Shown piece by piece: positions 48,706 through 58,268 of a stretch of DNA of 64,000 nucleotides. Every line of letters starts with the position of its first letter. Within the stretch, counting starts at the first letter, position 1. A model generated the notes under the pieces. The model was not told where the DNA came from. It worked only from the letters and a program-made list of their open reading frames with translations, and searched no databases. This stretch comes from Roseomonas sp. AR75 (GTDB taxonomy: Bacteria; Pseudomonadota; Alphaproteobacteria; Acetobacterales; Acetobacteraceae). The DNA lies in assembly GCF_005222815.1 (NCBI RefSeq), contig NZ_STGB01000006.1, positions 372,001 to 436,000 of the forward strand, in the 5' to 3' direction. A program made the position numbers and the translations under genes.

Positions 48706-50768
48706 CCGGCGACGGTACCCACCGTGCGGATGCGCGCGCGCGGGTGGATCTCGGCATGCGCCAGCACCACGGTCTGCGGCCGGAAGCGCTCCACCACGGC
48801 GCGCACATGCGCGCGGATGCCGCCCGAGCAGACCAGCACCGCCGGCTCGCCCTGCGCGCTCGCGCCGTCGAAGGCCTCGCGCAGCGCGCCCATGAACGCC
48901 GACAGGCGCGAGGGCGCCATGGCCAACTGCTTCTCCTCGCCCGGGCCGACCAGCGATTCGGCAAAGTCGCGTTCCCATTCCGGCGCGAGCGCGACGATGG
49001 GGATGGCGCCATGCGGCGCCCGCGCGGCGTCGCTGATCTGCCGCGCAAGCCGCGCACGCACCGTGGCGACGATGCCCGGCAGGCTGCGCGTGCCGGAGGC
49101 GGCGGCTTCCTGGATGCCTTCCAGGATCGTCGGCAGGTCGCGGATGGAAACCCGCTCCGCCAGCAGCGCCTGCAGCACGCGCTGCACAGTGCCGAGGTTG
49201 GCCTGCGCCGGGATCAGGTCCGAGACCAGGCGGCGATGTTCGGGCGGCAGCTCGTCGAGCAGCTTCTGCGTCTCGGCGAAGGAGAGCAGTTCCGGCATCG
49301 TGTCGCGCACGATCTCGGTCAGGTGCGTCGCCAGCACGCCGGCGCAATCCACCACGGTGCAGCCGAGCGCCAGCGCCTCCTCGCGCCGCGCTTCCTCGAT
49401 CCAGGCGGCGGGCAGGCCGAAGCTCGGTTCCTGCACGCGCTCGCCCTGGATCGGCGGCGGATTGCCGGACGGATCGATGGCGAGGTGCAGCGGCGGCTTC
49501 AGCACGCCGCGCCCGGCCTCGATCTCCTTCACGCGGACGACGTAGGTGTCGGGCGGAAGCTGCAGATTGTCCTGGATGCGCACGCTGGGCAGCACGAAGC
49601 CCATCTCCTGCGCCGTCGTGCGACGCAGCGCGCGGATCTGTTCCGACAGCCGCGGCGCGTCGCCGGCCGCGAGGCTGAGCAACCCGTAGCCGAGCTCGAG
49701 CCGCAGCAGGTCCATCTTCAGCGCCTCTGCCGGCGGTGGCTCGCCCGGCGGGGGCGGCGGCGCGGCGGCCTCCGCCTCCTTGCGCTTCTCGCTGCGCCAT
49801 TGCTCGCGCGCCAGCCAGCCGGCGACGCCCGCAAGGCTGAGGAAGGGCAGCGCCGGCATGCCCGGCAGCAGCGCCAGGAAGCCCGCCGCGCCGGCCGCCA
49901 GCGCCAGCGGCTTGGTCCCGCCGAGCTGCAGCGCCAGCGCCTTGTCCGCGCGCCCTTCCAGCCCGCCCTTCGTCACCACGATGCCCGCGGCGACCGAGAC
50001 CAGCAGCGCCGGGATCTGCCCGACGAGACCATCGCCGACCGTCAGGAACGAGAAGGTCGTCACCGCCTCGCCGAAGTCCAGCCCGTGGCGCAAGGTGCCG
50101 ATGGCGATGCCGGCGAGCAGGTTGATGCAGGTGGTGACAAGCCCCGCGATGGCGTCGCCGCGGACGAATTTCGCGGCACCGTCCATCGCGCCGTAGAAGC
50201 CGCTCTCCTCCTCCAGCTCCTTGCGCCGCGTGCGGGCCTCGGCCTCCGTGATGATGCCGGCGGAGAGGTCGGCGTCGATCGCCATCTGCTTGCCCGGCAT
50301 GGCGTCCAGGCTGAAGCGCGCCGCGACCTCCGCGATGCGGCCCGAGCCCTTCGTCACCACGACGAAGTTCACCAGCAGCAGGATGGAGAAGACGATCAGC
50401 CCCACCAGCACGTCGCCGCCCATCAGGAAGCTGCCGAACGCGGAGATCACCGCGCCCGCCGATTGCGGCCCCTCATGCCCGCTGCTGAGGATCGCGCGCG
50501 TGGTCGCGACATTCAGCGCCAGGCGCAGCAGCGTGGTCAGCAGCAGCACCGTTGGGAAGGCGGTGAAGTCCAGCGGCCGGTGCATGAAGAGCGACACCAT
50601 CAGCACCAGCACCGAGGCGGTGATGGACATCGCCAGCCCCATGTCCAGCAGCCAGGCCGGCAGCGGCACGACCAGTATGGCCACGAGCAGCACCACGCCG
50701 AGCCCGAGCGCGACATCGCCCGAGGGCTTCGCGTGGCCGACCCAATGCGGAAGGACGATGGTGCGCAT
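48702..50768 (-). CDS. flhA: Flagellar type III export protein FlhA
   Basis: 688 aa, normal length. The N-terminal eight helices (ALGLGVVLLVAILVVPLPAW, then FPTVLLLTTLLRLALNVATT) form the export pore ring. The FHIPEP-type loop, with sequences such as FVVVTKGSGRIAEVAARFSL and DAMPGKQMAIDADLSAG, is conserved. The large cytoplasmic domain follows from about residue 320. The start MRTIVLPHWVG at 50768 is three bases after the flbD stop. The stop overlaps flhF. Confidence 0.97.
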   Translation of the reverse strand: MRTIVLPHWVGHAKPSGDVALGLGVVLLVAILVVPLPAWLLDMGLAMSITASVLVLMVSLFMHRPLDFTAFPTVLLLTTLLRLALNVATTRAILSSGHEGPQSAGAVISAFGSFLMGGDVLVGLIVFSILLLVNFVVVTKGSGRIAEVAARFSLDAMPGKQMAIDADLSAGIITEAEARTRRKELEEESGFYGAMDGAAKFVRGDAIAGLVTTCINLLAGIAIGTLRHGLDFGEAVTTFSFLTVGDGLVGQIPALLVSVAAGIVVTKGGLEGRADKALALQLGGTKPLALAAGAAGFLALLPGMPALPFLSLAGVAGWLAREQWRSEKRKEAEAAAPPPPPGEPPPAEALKMDLLRLELGYGLLSLAAGDAPRLSEQIRALRRTTAQEMGFVLPSVRIQDNLQLPPDTYVVRVKEIEAGRGVLKPPLHLAIDPSGNPPPIQGERVQEPSFGLPAAWIEEARREEALALGCTVVDCAGVLATHLTEIVRDTMPELLSFAETQKLLDELPPEHRRLVSDLIPAQANLGTVQRVLQALLAERVSIRDLPTILEGIQEAAASGTRSLPGIVATVRARLARQISDAARAPHGAIPIVALAPEWERDFAESLVGPGEEKQLAMAPSRLSAFMGALREAFDGASAQGEPAVLVCSGGIRAHVRAVVERFRPQTVVLAHAEIHPRARIRTVGTVAG

Positions 50769-50771
50769 GGC

Positions 50772-52145
50772 CTAGCCGAAGGGCAGCGCGATCGGCGCCT
50801 GCCCCGGTGCGGGCGGCACCGCGATGCCGGCGGCGCGATATTCCTGCAGCTTGTTGCGCAGCGTGCGGATGGAGATGCCGAGGATCTCCGCCGCGCGCGT
50901 GCGGTTGCCGAGGCAATGCGTCAGCGTCTCGAGGATCAGCTCCTGCTCCACCTCCTCCACCTTGCGCCCGACCAGTCCCGTGATGCGGAGCGCCGGGGAA
51001 GGCTGCGGGGCCGGCGCGCCGACCGGCGCTTCCGGTTGCCGCGGCTGCGTCAGCTCGATCGCGTCCAGCCCGATCTCCGCGCCATCCGCCAGCAGCACGG
51101 CGCGATGTACGCAGTTCTCGAGTTCGCGTACATTGCCCGGCCAGGGATGCGCGAGCAGCGCCGCCCGCGCCTGCGGCGAGAAGCCGCGCTGCGGCAGCCC
51201 GTTGGCGCGGGCGTAGCGCGCCCCGAAATGCTCGGCGAGCGGCAGGATGTCCGCCGGCCGTCCCCGTAGCGGCGGGATGTGCAGCGCGAGCACGTTCAGG
51301 CGGAAATACAGGTCCTCGCGGAAGCGGCCGCGCGAAACCTCCGCCGTCAGGTCGCGATGCGTCGCGGCCAGCAGCCGCACATCCACGCGCACCGGCGCCG
51401 TGCCGCCGAGCCGGTCCACTTCGCGTTCCTGGATGACGCGCAGGATCTTGGCTTGCAGGCGGGGATCCATCTCGCCGATCTCGTCCAGCAGCAGCGTCCC
51501 GCCATCGGCCTGTTCGAATTTTCCTTTCCGCGACGCGACCGCGCCGCTGAAGGCGCCCTTCTCGTGGCCGAACAGCTCGCTTTCCAGCAGCGTCTCCGGC
51601 AGGGCGGCGCAGTTCAGCGCGACGAAGGGGCCGCGCGCACGCCCGCTCAGCGCGTGGATGTGGCGCGCCAGCACCTCCTTGCCGGTGCCGCTTTCCCCGG
51701 TGATGAGCAGGCTCGCCTCGGCGCGCGCCAGTTGGGTGGCGCGCGCCAGCAGCGTGAGCATCGCGGGATCACGCGCGATCGGGCCTTCCGGCGGCGGCTC
51801 CGCGCCGGCGGCCTCCAGCATGGCGACGATCAAATCCGCATCCGGGGGCAGCGGCAGGAAGTCGCGTGCGCCGGCCTCGATGGCGCGCACGGCGGCGTCC
51901 GCATCCTCGGCATGGCCGCAGGCGACCACCGGGCAGGCGATGCGTTCGGCGTGCAGCGCGCCGACCAGCCAGGCCACGTCGTGGCGCAGATCCACCAGCG
52001 CGAGATCGGCGCCTTCCGACCGCAGACGCCCGAGCCCCGCGGCCACGCCTTCCGCATGCGCGAGCTTCGCCCCGCGCGCGATCGCCACGCGCGCCGCGGC
52101 CCCGAGTTCGCCTTCAAGCGAGCCGACGATCAGCAAGCGCGACAT
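50772..52145 (-). CDS. flbD: Sigma-54-dependent flagellar regulator FlbD
   Basis: 457 aa. It is an activator of middle and late flagellar genes. The receiver-like domain (1-110) has the acceptor-type ALVDLRH but lacks the acidic pair at the N-terminus (LLIVGSLEGELG), so it may work without phosphorylation. The AAA+ domain has Walker A GESGTGKE, a sigma-54 contact loop GAFSGA where GAFTGA is usual, and LLLDEIGEMD as Walker B. The C-terminal Fis HTH is NRTRAAEILGISIRTLRNKL. Start ATG 52145 overlaps the fliN stop. It may activate the sigma-54 promoter at 58269. Confidence 0.92.
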   Translation of the reverse strand: MSRLLIVGSLEGELGAAARVAIARGAKLAHAEGVAAGLGRLRSEGADLALVDLRHDVAWLVGALHAERIACPVVACGHAEDADAAVRAIEAGARDFLPLPPDADLIVAMLEAAGAEPPPEGPIARDPAMLTLLARATQLARAEASLLITGESGTGKEVLARHIHALSGRARGPFVALNCAALPETLLESELFGHEKGAFSGAVASRKGKFEQADGGTLLLDEIGEMDPRLQAKILRVIQEREVDRLGGTAPVRVDVRLLAATHRDLTAEVSRGRFREDLYFRLNVLALHIPPLRGRPADILPLAEHFGARYARANGLPQRGFSPQARAALLAHPWPGNVRELENCVHRAVLLADGAEIGLDAIELTQPRQPEAPVGAPAPQPSPALRITGLVGRKVEEVEQELILETLTHCLGNRTRAAEILGISIRTLRNKLQEYRAAGIAVPPAPGQAPIALPFG

Positions 52146-52468
52146 CACTGCCCTCCGCGATCGGCCTTGACGATTTCCGTCATCGTCACGCCGAGCCGGT
52201 TGTCATCCACCATCACCACCTCGCCGCGCGCGACCAGGCGGTTGTTGACGTAGATGTCCACCGCCTCGCCCAGCTTGCGGTCGAGTTCCACCACGGCGCC
52301 TCGGCCAAGCTTGAGAAGCTGGCTGACCTGCATCGTCGCGCGCCCCAGCACCGCGCTGACCTGCACGGGGATGTCGTACACCGCGTCCAGGTCGCGTTGC
52401 CCCGCCTGGCCCGCGCCCTGCTGCGCTTCCGTCACGGGGACGGGCTCGAAGCCTTCCTCGCCGCTCAT
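52145..52468 (-). CDS. fliN: Flagellar motor switch protein FliN
   Basis: 107 aa. The C-terminal SpoA/FliMN domain is clear: YDIPVQVSAVLGRATMQVSQ, LLKLGRGAVVELDRKLGE, and VDIYVNNRLVARGEVVMVDD. It forms the lower part of the C-ring and binds FliH to dock export cargo. The ATG at 52468 overlaps the fliH stop. FliM is not in the window. Confidence 0.95.
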   Translation of the reverse strand: MSGEEGFEPVPVTEAQQGAGQAGQRDLDAVYDIPVQVSAVLGRATMQVSQLLKLGRGAVVELDRKLGEAVDIYVNNRLVARGEVVMVDDNRLGVTMTEIVKADRGGQ

Positions 52469-53091
52469 GCTTCCTCGCTCCCGATCTCGAAGCCGGCCTC
52501 GCGCAGCGCGGCACGCACCGCCTCGCGCCGTGTTTCCAGTTCCACCAGGCAGGCGCCGTCGCGCCACGCGATGCGCGCATCGCCGTCCGGCAGGCTCGCA
52601 TCGGATTCCACCGTCGGTCCGTGCGGCAAGTGCTGCGCGACGGCGTCCGCCAGTGCCGGCGCGACGAAGATCTTCGCCTCCGGCCGGTCCGCCAGTGCCG
52701 GCAGCAGCGTCGCCGCGACGCGTGCGATGAAGGGTGCGCCGCAGCGCGCCGCTTCCCCGGGCAACGCCGCATCCATCGCCGCGAGCAGCGTCGCGGCCAG
52801 CGCCTCCGCGGCCTCCTCCGCTGCCTGCCGGCCCTGTGCGGCGGCGTCGTGCAGTGCCGCCGCCACCTGCGCCAGGCTTGCTGCGATCGCCGCCTGCTGC
52901 GCAGCCGCCTGGCGGCGGATGCCTTCCTGCATGCCCTCGGCGAAGCCCCGCGCATGGCCATCCGCCTCGCCCTCGGTGCGCACCGCATCCAGCAACGCGG
53001 GATCGGGCGGCGCCGGCGTGTCCACCGGCGGCGGGCGCGACAGGTCCGGCAGGTGCAGCGCGAAGGCGGCCACGCGGAAATCCACGCTCAT
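52465..53091 (-). CDS. fliH: Flagellar assembly protein FliH-like
   Basis: 208 aa. It has a Pro-rich N-terminus, a helical part rich in Ala, Glu and Gln (GHARGFAEGMQEGIRRQAAA with regular glycine spacing, typical of FliH), and a C-terminal domain (IFVAPALADAVAQHL to ARIAWRDGACLVE). FliH regulates the FliI ATPase. Sequence identity in this family is low, so the call relies on position between fliG and fliN and on the GxxxG-like repeat. Confidence 0.82.
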   Translation of the reverse strand: MSVDFRVAAFALHLPDLSRPPPVDTPAPPDPALLDAVRTEGEADGHARGFAEGMQEGIRRQAAAQQAAIAASLAQVAAALHDAAAQGRQAAEEAAEALAATLLAAMDAALPGEAARCGAPFIARVAATLLPALADRPEAKIFVAPALADAVAQHLPHGPTVESDASLPDGDARIAWRDGACLVELETRREAVRAALREAGFEIGSEEA

Positions 53092-54092
53092 GCGATCATC
53101 TCGTCCTCGCGCCCGTCGGCCAGCTGGATCTGCCCCTGCGCAGCGAGGTCCTTCGCCTGCGAGACGATGGTGGCCTGCGCCTCGTCCACATCGCGCAGCC
53201 GCACGGGGCCGAGCGCGGCGAGGTCGTCCTTCAGCAGCTTCGCCGCGCGTTCCGAAAGGTTGCGGAAGAACATGTCGCGCATGGTCTCCGACGAGCCCTT
53301 CAGCGCCAGCACCAGCTTGTCCTTCGGGACGCTGCGCAGCAGCACCTGGATGCCGGCCTGGTCCAGCCGCTGCAGGTCGTCGAAGGTGAACATCAGCGCG
53401 CGGATCTTCTCGGCGCTTTCGCGGTTGCGTTCCTCCAGCGCGGCCAGGATCCGTGTCTCCGCCGCACGATCCAGGTTGTTGAAGATTTCCGCCATCACCT
53501 CATGCGCGTCGCGGCGCGACCCGCGGGCGAGGTTGGACATGAACTCCAGCCGCAGCGTGCGCTCCACGCCTTCCAGTGCTTCCTTCTGCACCGTCTCCAT
53601 GCGCAGCATGCGCATCACCACCTCCATCGCGAAGCCTTCCGGCAGCAGCGACAGCACGCGCGCGGCATGGTCGGGCCGCACCTTGGACAGCACGACGGCG
53701 ACGGTCTGCGGGTATTCGTTCTTCAGGTAGTTCGCCAGCACCGCCTCATTCACGTTGCCCAGCTTGTCCCACATGGTGCGGCCCGCGGGGCCGCGGATCT
53801 CCTCCATGATCTGCTGCACGCGCTCCTTCGGCAGCGATTTCAGCAGCAGCCGCTCCGTCACCTCGAAGGAGCCGACGAGATGCCCGGTCTGGCCCAGCGC
53901 CGCGGTGAATTCCCGCGCCACCTCCTCCACCTGCGTGGAGGAGACGGTGCCGAGCGCGGCCATGGCGATGGACAGGTCGCGGATCTCGTCCTCATGCATC
54001 AGCGCGAAGATCTTGGCCGCCTGCTCCTCGCGCAGCGCCAGCATCAGCGTCGCCGCCTTCTGCGGGCCGCTCAGTCCCTTGCCGCGGGCCAT
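53088..54092 (-). CDS. fliG: Flagellar motor switch protein FliG
   Basis: 334 aa. It is the rotor component that links FliF to the stator. The N-terminal GKGLSGPQKAATLMLALREE binds FliF, the middle domain has the EHPQ-like NEYPQTVAVVLSKVRPDHAA, and the C-terminal torque helix region carries charged residues (LRDVDEAQATIVSQAKDLA). The ATG at 54092 overlaps the fliF stop (TGATG); a TTG just before it was rejected. Confidence 0.96.
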   Translation of the reverse strand: MARGKGLSGPQKAATLMLALREEQAAKIFALMHEDEIRDLSIAMAALGTVSSTQVEEVAREFTAALGQTGHLVGSFEVTERLLLKSLPKERVQQIMEEIRGPAGRTMWDKLGNVNEAVLANYLKNEYPQTVAVVLSKVRPDHAARVLSLLPEGFAMEVVMRMLRMETVQKEALEGVERTLRLEFMSNLARGSRRDAHEVMAEIFNNLDRAAETRILAALEERNRESAEKIRALMFTFDDLQRLDQAGIQVLLRSVPKDKLVLALKGSSETMRDMFFRNLSERAAKLLKDDLAALGPVRLRDVDEAQATIVSQAKDLAAQGQIQLADGREDEMIA

Positions 54093-55780
54093 CAATCGTT
54101 ATCCTCCGGCATCAGCCAGCGGCGCAGCACGGCGGCGCTCTGGTCGGGGCTGGCATCCACCATCTCCGCCAGCGCCTGCAGCGCGGAGGCGCGCAACTGG
54201 CCCTCCACCCGCTCCACGCTGACCAGGCGGTCCTCGGCCGGCGCGCCGTTCTCGCTTGCGGCGCCGGGCAGCGCCGCGGTGCCGCCGCCGGCGATGGCGG
54301 CCGGGCTGCCGCCGGGCAGCGCGCCCTCCGCGTCCACCCCGCCGGGCAGCGCGCCGGCGCCGGCCGCGGCGAGCGCGGGCGGCGGCGCCAGCGCCAGGCC
54401 GATGCGCCCCACCAGGGGGCGGCCGAGCAGCAGGATCGCCACCAGCGCCACCAGCGCCAGGATCGCGCTTTCCACGATGCGGCCCATCAGCGCGGGCGGG
54501 ACAGTCTGGCCGAGGATGACGAAGCCTTCCGGCGGCGCATCGGCGGGCGGCGGCTCGGCGAAGCGCAGGCTGACGACCTCCACCTTGTCCCCGCGACGCT
54601 CGTCGAAGCCCACCGCGGAGCGCGCCAACGCGGCGATGCGTTCCATCTCGTCCGCCGTGCGCTCGCGCCAGCGCGGCGGGCCGCCCTCCACCGGCTCCCA
54701 CACGCCATCCACCAGAACGGCCACCGAGATGCGCTTCAGCGAAGGCTGCTCGCGCGTGGTGCTGCGCGTCGTGCGGCCGATCTCGAAATTCGTCGTCTCC
54801 TCCTGGCGGGACTGGTCGGTGCGCGCGCCGCCCTGCTCGTTGGCGCCGCCGGGAAGCTGGTTCTGCACGGAGACATTGCCCGGTTCCGTGCTGCGGTTCG
54901 TCTCCTGCGTGGACTGCGTGCTGCGCGGCACCTGGTTCTCGGGGTCGAAGCGCTCCTCCTGCGTCTGCACGCGGTCGAAGTCGAGCTCCACCGCTGCTTC
55001 CGCGCGCACGCGGCCAGTGCCGAGCGTGCGTTCCAGCAGGTCCTCCACCGCGCGCGCCAGGCGCATCTCCTGCGTGCGTCGCAGCTCGTCGGCGGTCTGC
55101 GCCGCGGCCGGCCCGGACAGCGGCTGGCCGCCGCGCGCCAGCAGCTCGCCGCGGCTGTCCACGATGGAGACGTTCTGCGGCCGCAACCCGGGAACGGCGG
55201 TGGAGACCAGGTGCAGCACCGCCTGCACGCCTTCCCGGTCCAGCCGCTGCGCACCGAGCATGGTCAGCACCACGCTGGCCTGCGCCTCCCCGCGTTCGCG
55301 CGAGAAGGGCTCGCGCCGCGGCAGCACCAGGTGCACGCGCGCCTGGCGCACGCCGCTCAGGCCGCGGATGGTGCGCGACAGCTCGCCTTCCAGCGCGCGG
55401 AGGCGGTTGATGTCCTGCTGGAACGGCGTGGTGGTCAGGCGTTCGCCACGGTCGAAGATCTCGTAGCCGACGGACCCGCCCGCGGGCAGCCCTTCGCGCG
55501 CCAGCAGCAGGCGGATGCGCGGCACCTCGGCCTCCGGCACCAGCACCTGGCTGCCGCCGCCGGCCAGGCGGTGCGGGATGCGCTGGCGTTCCAGCGTGGC
55601 CACCACCTGCGCCGCGTCGCGCTGGTCCAGCTCGCCATACAGCAGCGCCATCGGGGGATCCGCCGCGCGCAGCGCCAGGAAGGCCAGCAGCCCCAGGATG
55701 GCGGCGCCGACGCCCGCCAGCGCGGCCAGGCGCATCGGCCCGAAGCCGCGCAACTGCGCGATCAGCCCGCCCATGCGCAT
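54092..55780 (-). CDS. fliF: Flagellar MS-ring protein FliF
   Basis: 562 aa. One N-terminal membrane helix (LAALAGVGAAILGLLAFLAL) is followed by the YscJ-like ring domains (MALLYGELDQRDAAQVVATL; GYEIFDRGERLTTTPFQQDI). After a disordered, Gln/Thr-rich stretch comes a second helix (IVESAILALVALVAILLLGR). The C-terminal tail ends WLMPEDND, which binds FliG. The repeated GALPGG segment between the helix and the tail is a small local oddity. The gap to flgD upstream is 77 bases. Confidence 0.96.
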   Translation of the reverse strand: MRMGGLIAQLRGFGPMRLAALAGVGAAILGLLAFLALRAADPPMALLYGELDQRDAAQVVATLERQRIPHRLAGGGSQVLVPEAEVPRIRLLLAREGLPAGGSVGYEIFDRGERLTTTPFQQDINRLRALEGELSRTIRGLSGVRQARVHLVLPRREPFSRERGEAQASVVLTMLGAQRLDREGVQAVLHLVSTAVPGLRPQNVSIVDSRGELLARGGQPLSGPAAAQTADELRRTQEMRLARAVEDLLERTLGTGRVRAEAAVELDFDRVQTQEERFDPENQVPRSTQSTQETNRSTEPGNVSVQNQLPGGANEQGGARTDQSRQEETTNFEIGRTTRSTTREQPSLKRISVAVLVDGVWEPVEGGPPRWRERTADEMERIAALARSAVGFDERRGDKVEVVSLRFAEPPPADAPPEGFVILGQTVPPALMGRIVESAILALVALVAILLLGRPLVGRIGLALAPPPALAAAGAGALPGGVDAEGALPGGSPAAIAGGGTAALPGAASENGAPAEDRLVSVERVEGQLRASALQALAEMVDASPDQSAAVLRRWLMPEDND

Positions 55781-55857
55781 CCTGCGCAGATCATCCCGGC
55801 ACCTTGCTCCGCCGACCCTCGGCGGGCAGTTCTTGCCGGGTAGCGGTAACGGCGGAG

Positions 55858-56511
55858 TTAAGAGGACGGCATTTCCCGCAACTGATCGAATCCGACCGTC
55901 GCCGCGCCCATGCGCAGGATCAGTGCGCCGTCGCTGCGCGCGGCACCGGTCACGCGGCCCGTGACGGCAGCGGTGAGCGGCAGGTCCGTGCCATCTTCGG
56001 CGCGGCCGGTGACCACCACGCGATAGGCGCCGTCCTGGCGTTGCGTGCCGCTCGCGTCGCGGCCGTCCCAGCTCCAGCTCGTTGCCGCGCTGCCCAGCGT
56101 CACCGTCTCCCGCCGCAGCGCATTGCCGGTGGAATCCTGCACCTCGATCACCGCGCGCCGCGCCGCGCCCGCCGCCGGCAGCGCCACCTCCGCACGGCCA
56201 TCCTGCAGCGGCAGCACGTCGCTCTCCACCGTCACGCGCCGGCCGATGAGGGAGGCCGTCTCCGCAAGCTGCCCGGCCTGCTGCAGCGTCAGCAGGCGTT
56301 CCAGCGTCTGGTTGCCGGCAAGCTGCTGCTCCACGGTGGCGAACTGCACGAGCTGCTGGGTCAGCGTCTCGGTGTCCATCGGCTTGGTCGGGTCCTGGTT
56401 CCGCAGCTGCGTGGTCAGCAGCGTCAGGAAAGTGCCGAGATCGGCCGAAAGGCGCGGCCCTGTCGCGGTGCCGCTGCTGCTGGTGGCGGAGACGGAGAGG
56501 CTGCCGCTCAT
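55858..56511 (-). CDS. flgD: Flagellar hook capping protein FlgD
   Basis: 217 aa. The conserved N-terminal part FLTLLTTQLRNQDPTKPMDT then TETLTQQLVQFATVEQQLAG defines FlgD, which caps the growing hook. A FlgD Ig-like domain with SWSWDGRDASGTQRQDGAYR follows. It lies 16 bases after fliK, its usual neighbour, on the minus strand. Confidence 0.95.
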   Translation of the reverse strand: MSGSLSVSATSSSGTATGPRLSADLGTFLTLLTTQLRNQDPTKPMDTETLTQQLVQFATVEQQLAGNQTLERLLTLQQAGQLAETASLIGRRVTVESDVLPLQDGRAEVALPAAGAARRAVIEVQDSTGNALRRETVTLGSAATSWSWDGRDASGTQRQDGAYRVVVTGRAEDGTDLPLTAAVTGRVTGAARSDGALILRMGAATVGFDQLREMPSS

Positions 56512-56527
56512 CGCGCGAAATCCTTCT

Positions 56528-58144
56528 TCACAGGGCGAGGTCGATCAGGCCGCGCGGCGCGCCGCGCTGCGTCGTGGCGGCTGCTTCGCCGCGCGGGGCG
56601 GCTGGCGTCTGCGCCCGGGCGCCGCGGCGCTCCCGGCGTTCGCCGCCCTCGCCGCCAAGGCCGAAGGAGAGGCTCGCGCTGCGTCCCTCGCCACCAAGGC
56701 CGGCATCCGACAGCGCGCGCTCCAGCTCCGCACGGTCGCGCTGCAGCAGGGCGAGCGTCTCCGGCCGTTCGGCGCGCAGGCTGACGACGGCATCGCCGCC
56801 GCTGCGCTCGATCGCCACCTCCACGCGGCCAAGCTCGCCGGGTTCCAGCGTGAGTTCCAGCCGCGAATCCGGGCCGAGCGCGAGCGCGACCGCGAAGGGC
56901 GCCACCTGCCGCGCCGGCCAGGGCACGGGTGTGGCGGAACGTCCGGGCGTCGGGGCCGGATCGGCAGGTGTCGGCGCGGGCGGCGCCGTGGAGCTCGGCG
57001 CGACGAGGCCGCTCGTGTCGGGCGTGGTTGCCGTGGCGTCGGATGGCGCGGCGCCATGCCGGCGTTCCTCCGGTGACGGAGCGGCCGGCGGCGGCCCCGG
57101 CGCCGCCGGCGTTTCCGGGCTGGCTTGCACCGACGGCATGTCGGTAGCGGGTGGCGGCCGTGTTGGCGCCGCGGAAGACGTCCAGGGCGTGTCGCCGCGC
57201 GGCGTCGCTGCTTCGATCGCGGCCATGCGCGGTGCCGCCGCCGGCACGGCAGGAGGCTGCCGCGGCGGCGGCAGGGTTGCCGCCGCGCCGGGGACGGACG
57301 GCAGGGCAGCCGTTGCTTCCGTGCGCGGCTGCGCGGCATCCGGCGCAGGCGTGGCCGCCGCCTCGGCCACCGACGGCACCGGCTGAGGCGATGCGCCGTC
57401 CAATCGATGCGCGGCGTGGGGCGGGGCCGCTCCCGACCCGGCCTGCGCGACCGGTCGCACGACCTCCGGGGCCGCTTCCGCGACCTTCATCCGCGGCGCG
57501 GTGTCCGGCAGGCCGGCCGTCGCCTCGGGGATCGCGTCGCCTGGCGGCATCGCGACGGCTTCGGGCCGGGGCAATCCTGTCATGATCGTCGCGTCGCGGA
57601 GGTCAGGCGACACGGTGTCGGAAACGGGCGTGTCGATGGCGGCATGCAGCCCCGTCCGCGGCGTCGCGTCCGGCTGCGCCGCGACCGTCTCCGATGCGTC
57701 CGGCGCGATGCGGGCCGCCGCATGCGGCGTCGGCGTCATGCCCGGCCTCGGCGAGCCCGAGACCAGGGCGGCCGCTTCGAGGACGGGCGCTTCCCCCAGG
57801 GCTCGTTGCGGCAGAGCGGCCGGCGGCGCAGGGGGCATGGGAGGCATTGGCGGCGCAAGGACCGGTGGCGGCGTGTCCGACCGATCCGGCGTCGTCCCGG
57901 GCTCTGCGGCGGGCGCGTCACCCCGCTGTTCCTCCCCGCCCACGCCCGCCGGGCCCATGGCGAGCGCCGTCGCCGGCATCGCGGGAACGAGCGAGCCCGC
58001 CTCCGCCTCCGGGACCGGTTCCGCTTGCATCACGGGTGCGACGAGGCCGGCGAGCAGCGCCGCGAAGCCCGGCGCACCATCGGCGTCCGGCATGCCGGAG
58101 GCCGGCAGCGCCGGGAGGGCGGGAAGGGCGGGCAGCGCATCCAT
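56528..58144 (-). CDS. fliK: Flagellar hook-length control protein FliK
   Basis: 538 aa. Most of the protein is a low-complexity Ala/Pro-rich ruler region. The conserved C-terminal hook-length domain is LALGPDSRLELTLEPGELGR then VEVAIERSGGDAVVSLRAER, which switches export specificity from hook to filament. The ATG at 58144 was chosen; an in-frame TTG 18 bases before it is possible. It is the first gene of the long minus-strand flagellar operon and is divergent from flgE. Confidence 0.9.
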   Translation of the reverse strand: MDALPALPALPALPASGMPDADGAPGFAALLAGLVAPVMQAEPVPEAEAGSLVPAMPATALAMGPAGVGGEEQRGDAPAAEPGTTPDRSDTPPPVLAPPMPPMPPAPPAALPQRALGEAPVLEAAALVSGSPRPGMTPTPHAAARIAPDASETVAAQPDATPRTGLHAAIDTPVSDTVSPDLRDATIMTGLPRPEAVAMPPGDAIPEATAGLPDTAPRMKVAEAAPEVVRPVAQAGSGAAPPHAAHRLDGASPQPVPSVAEAAATPAPDAAQPRTEATAALPSVPGAAATLPPPRQPPAVPAAAPRMAAIEAATPRGDTPWTSSAAPTRPPPATDMPSVQASPETPAAPGPPPAAPSPEERRHGAAPSDATATTPDTSGLVAPSSTAPPAPTPADPAPTPGRSATPVPWPARQVAPFAVALALGPDSRLELTLEPGELGRVEVAIERSGGDAVVSLRAERPETLALLQRDRAELERALSDAGLGGEGRSASLSFGLGGEGGERRERRGARAQTPAAPRGEAAATTQRGAPRGLIDLAL

Positions 58145-58268
58145 CGGCGCGCTCCTGCGCAAGCGTCATGCCGCGCCGTCGCCGCTCGCAGCCGGCAATC
58201 CTGCCCCTCCGCGCGGCAGAACCTGCCGGGACGCGGCAAGGCGCGCAGCACCCGGCCCTGCGCAGCGC

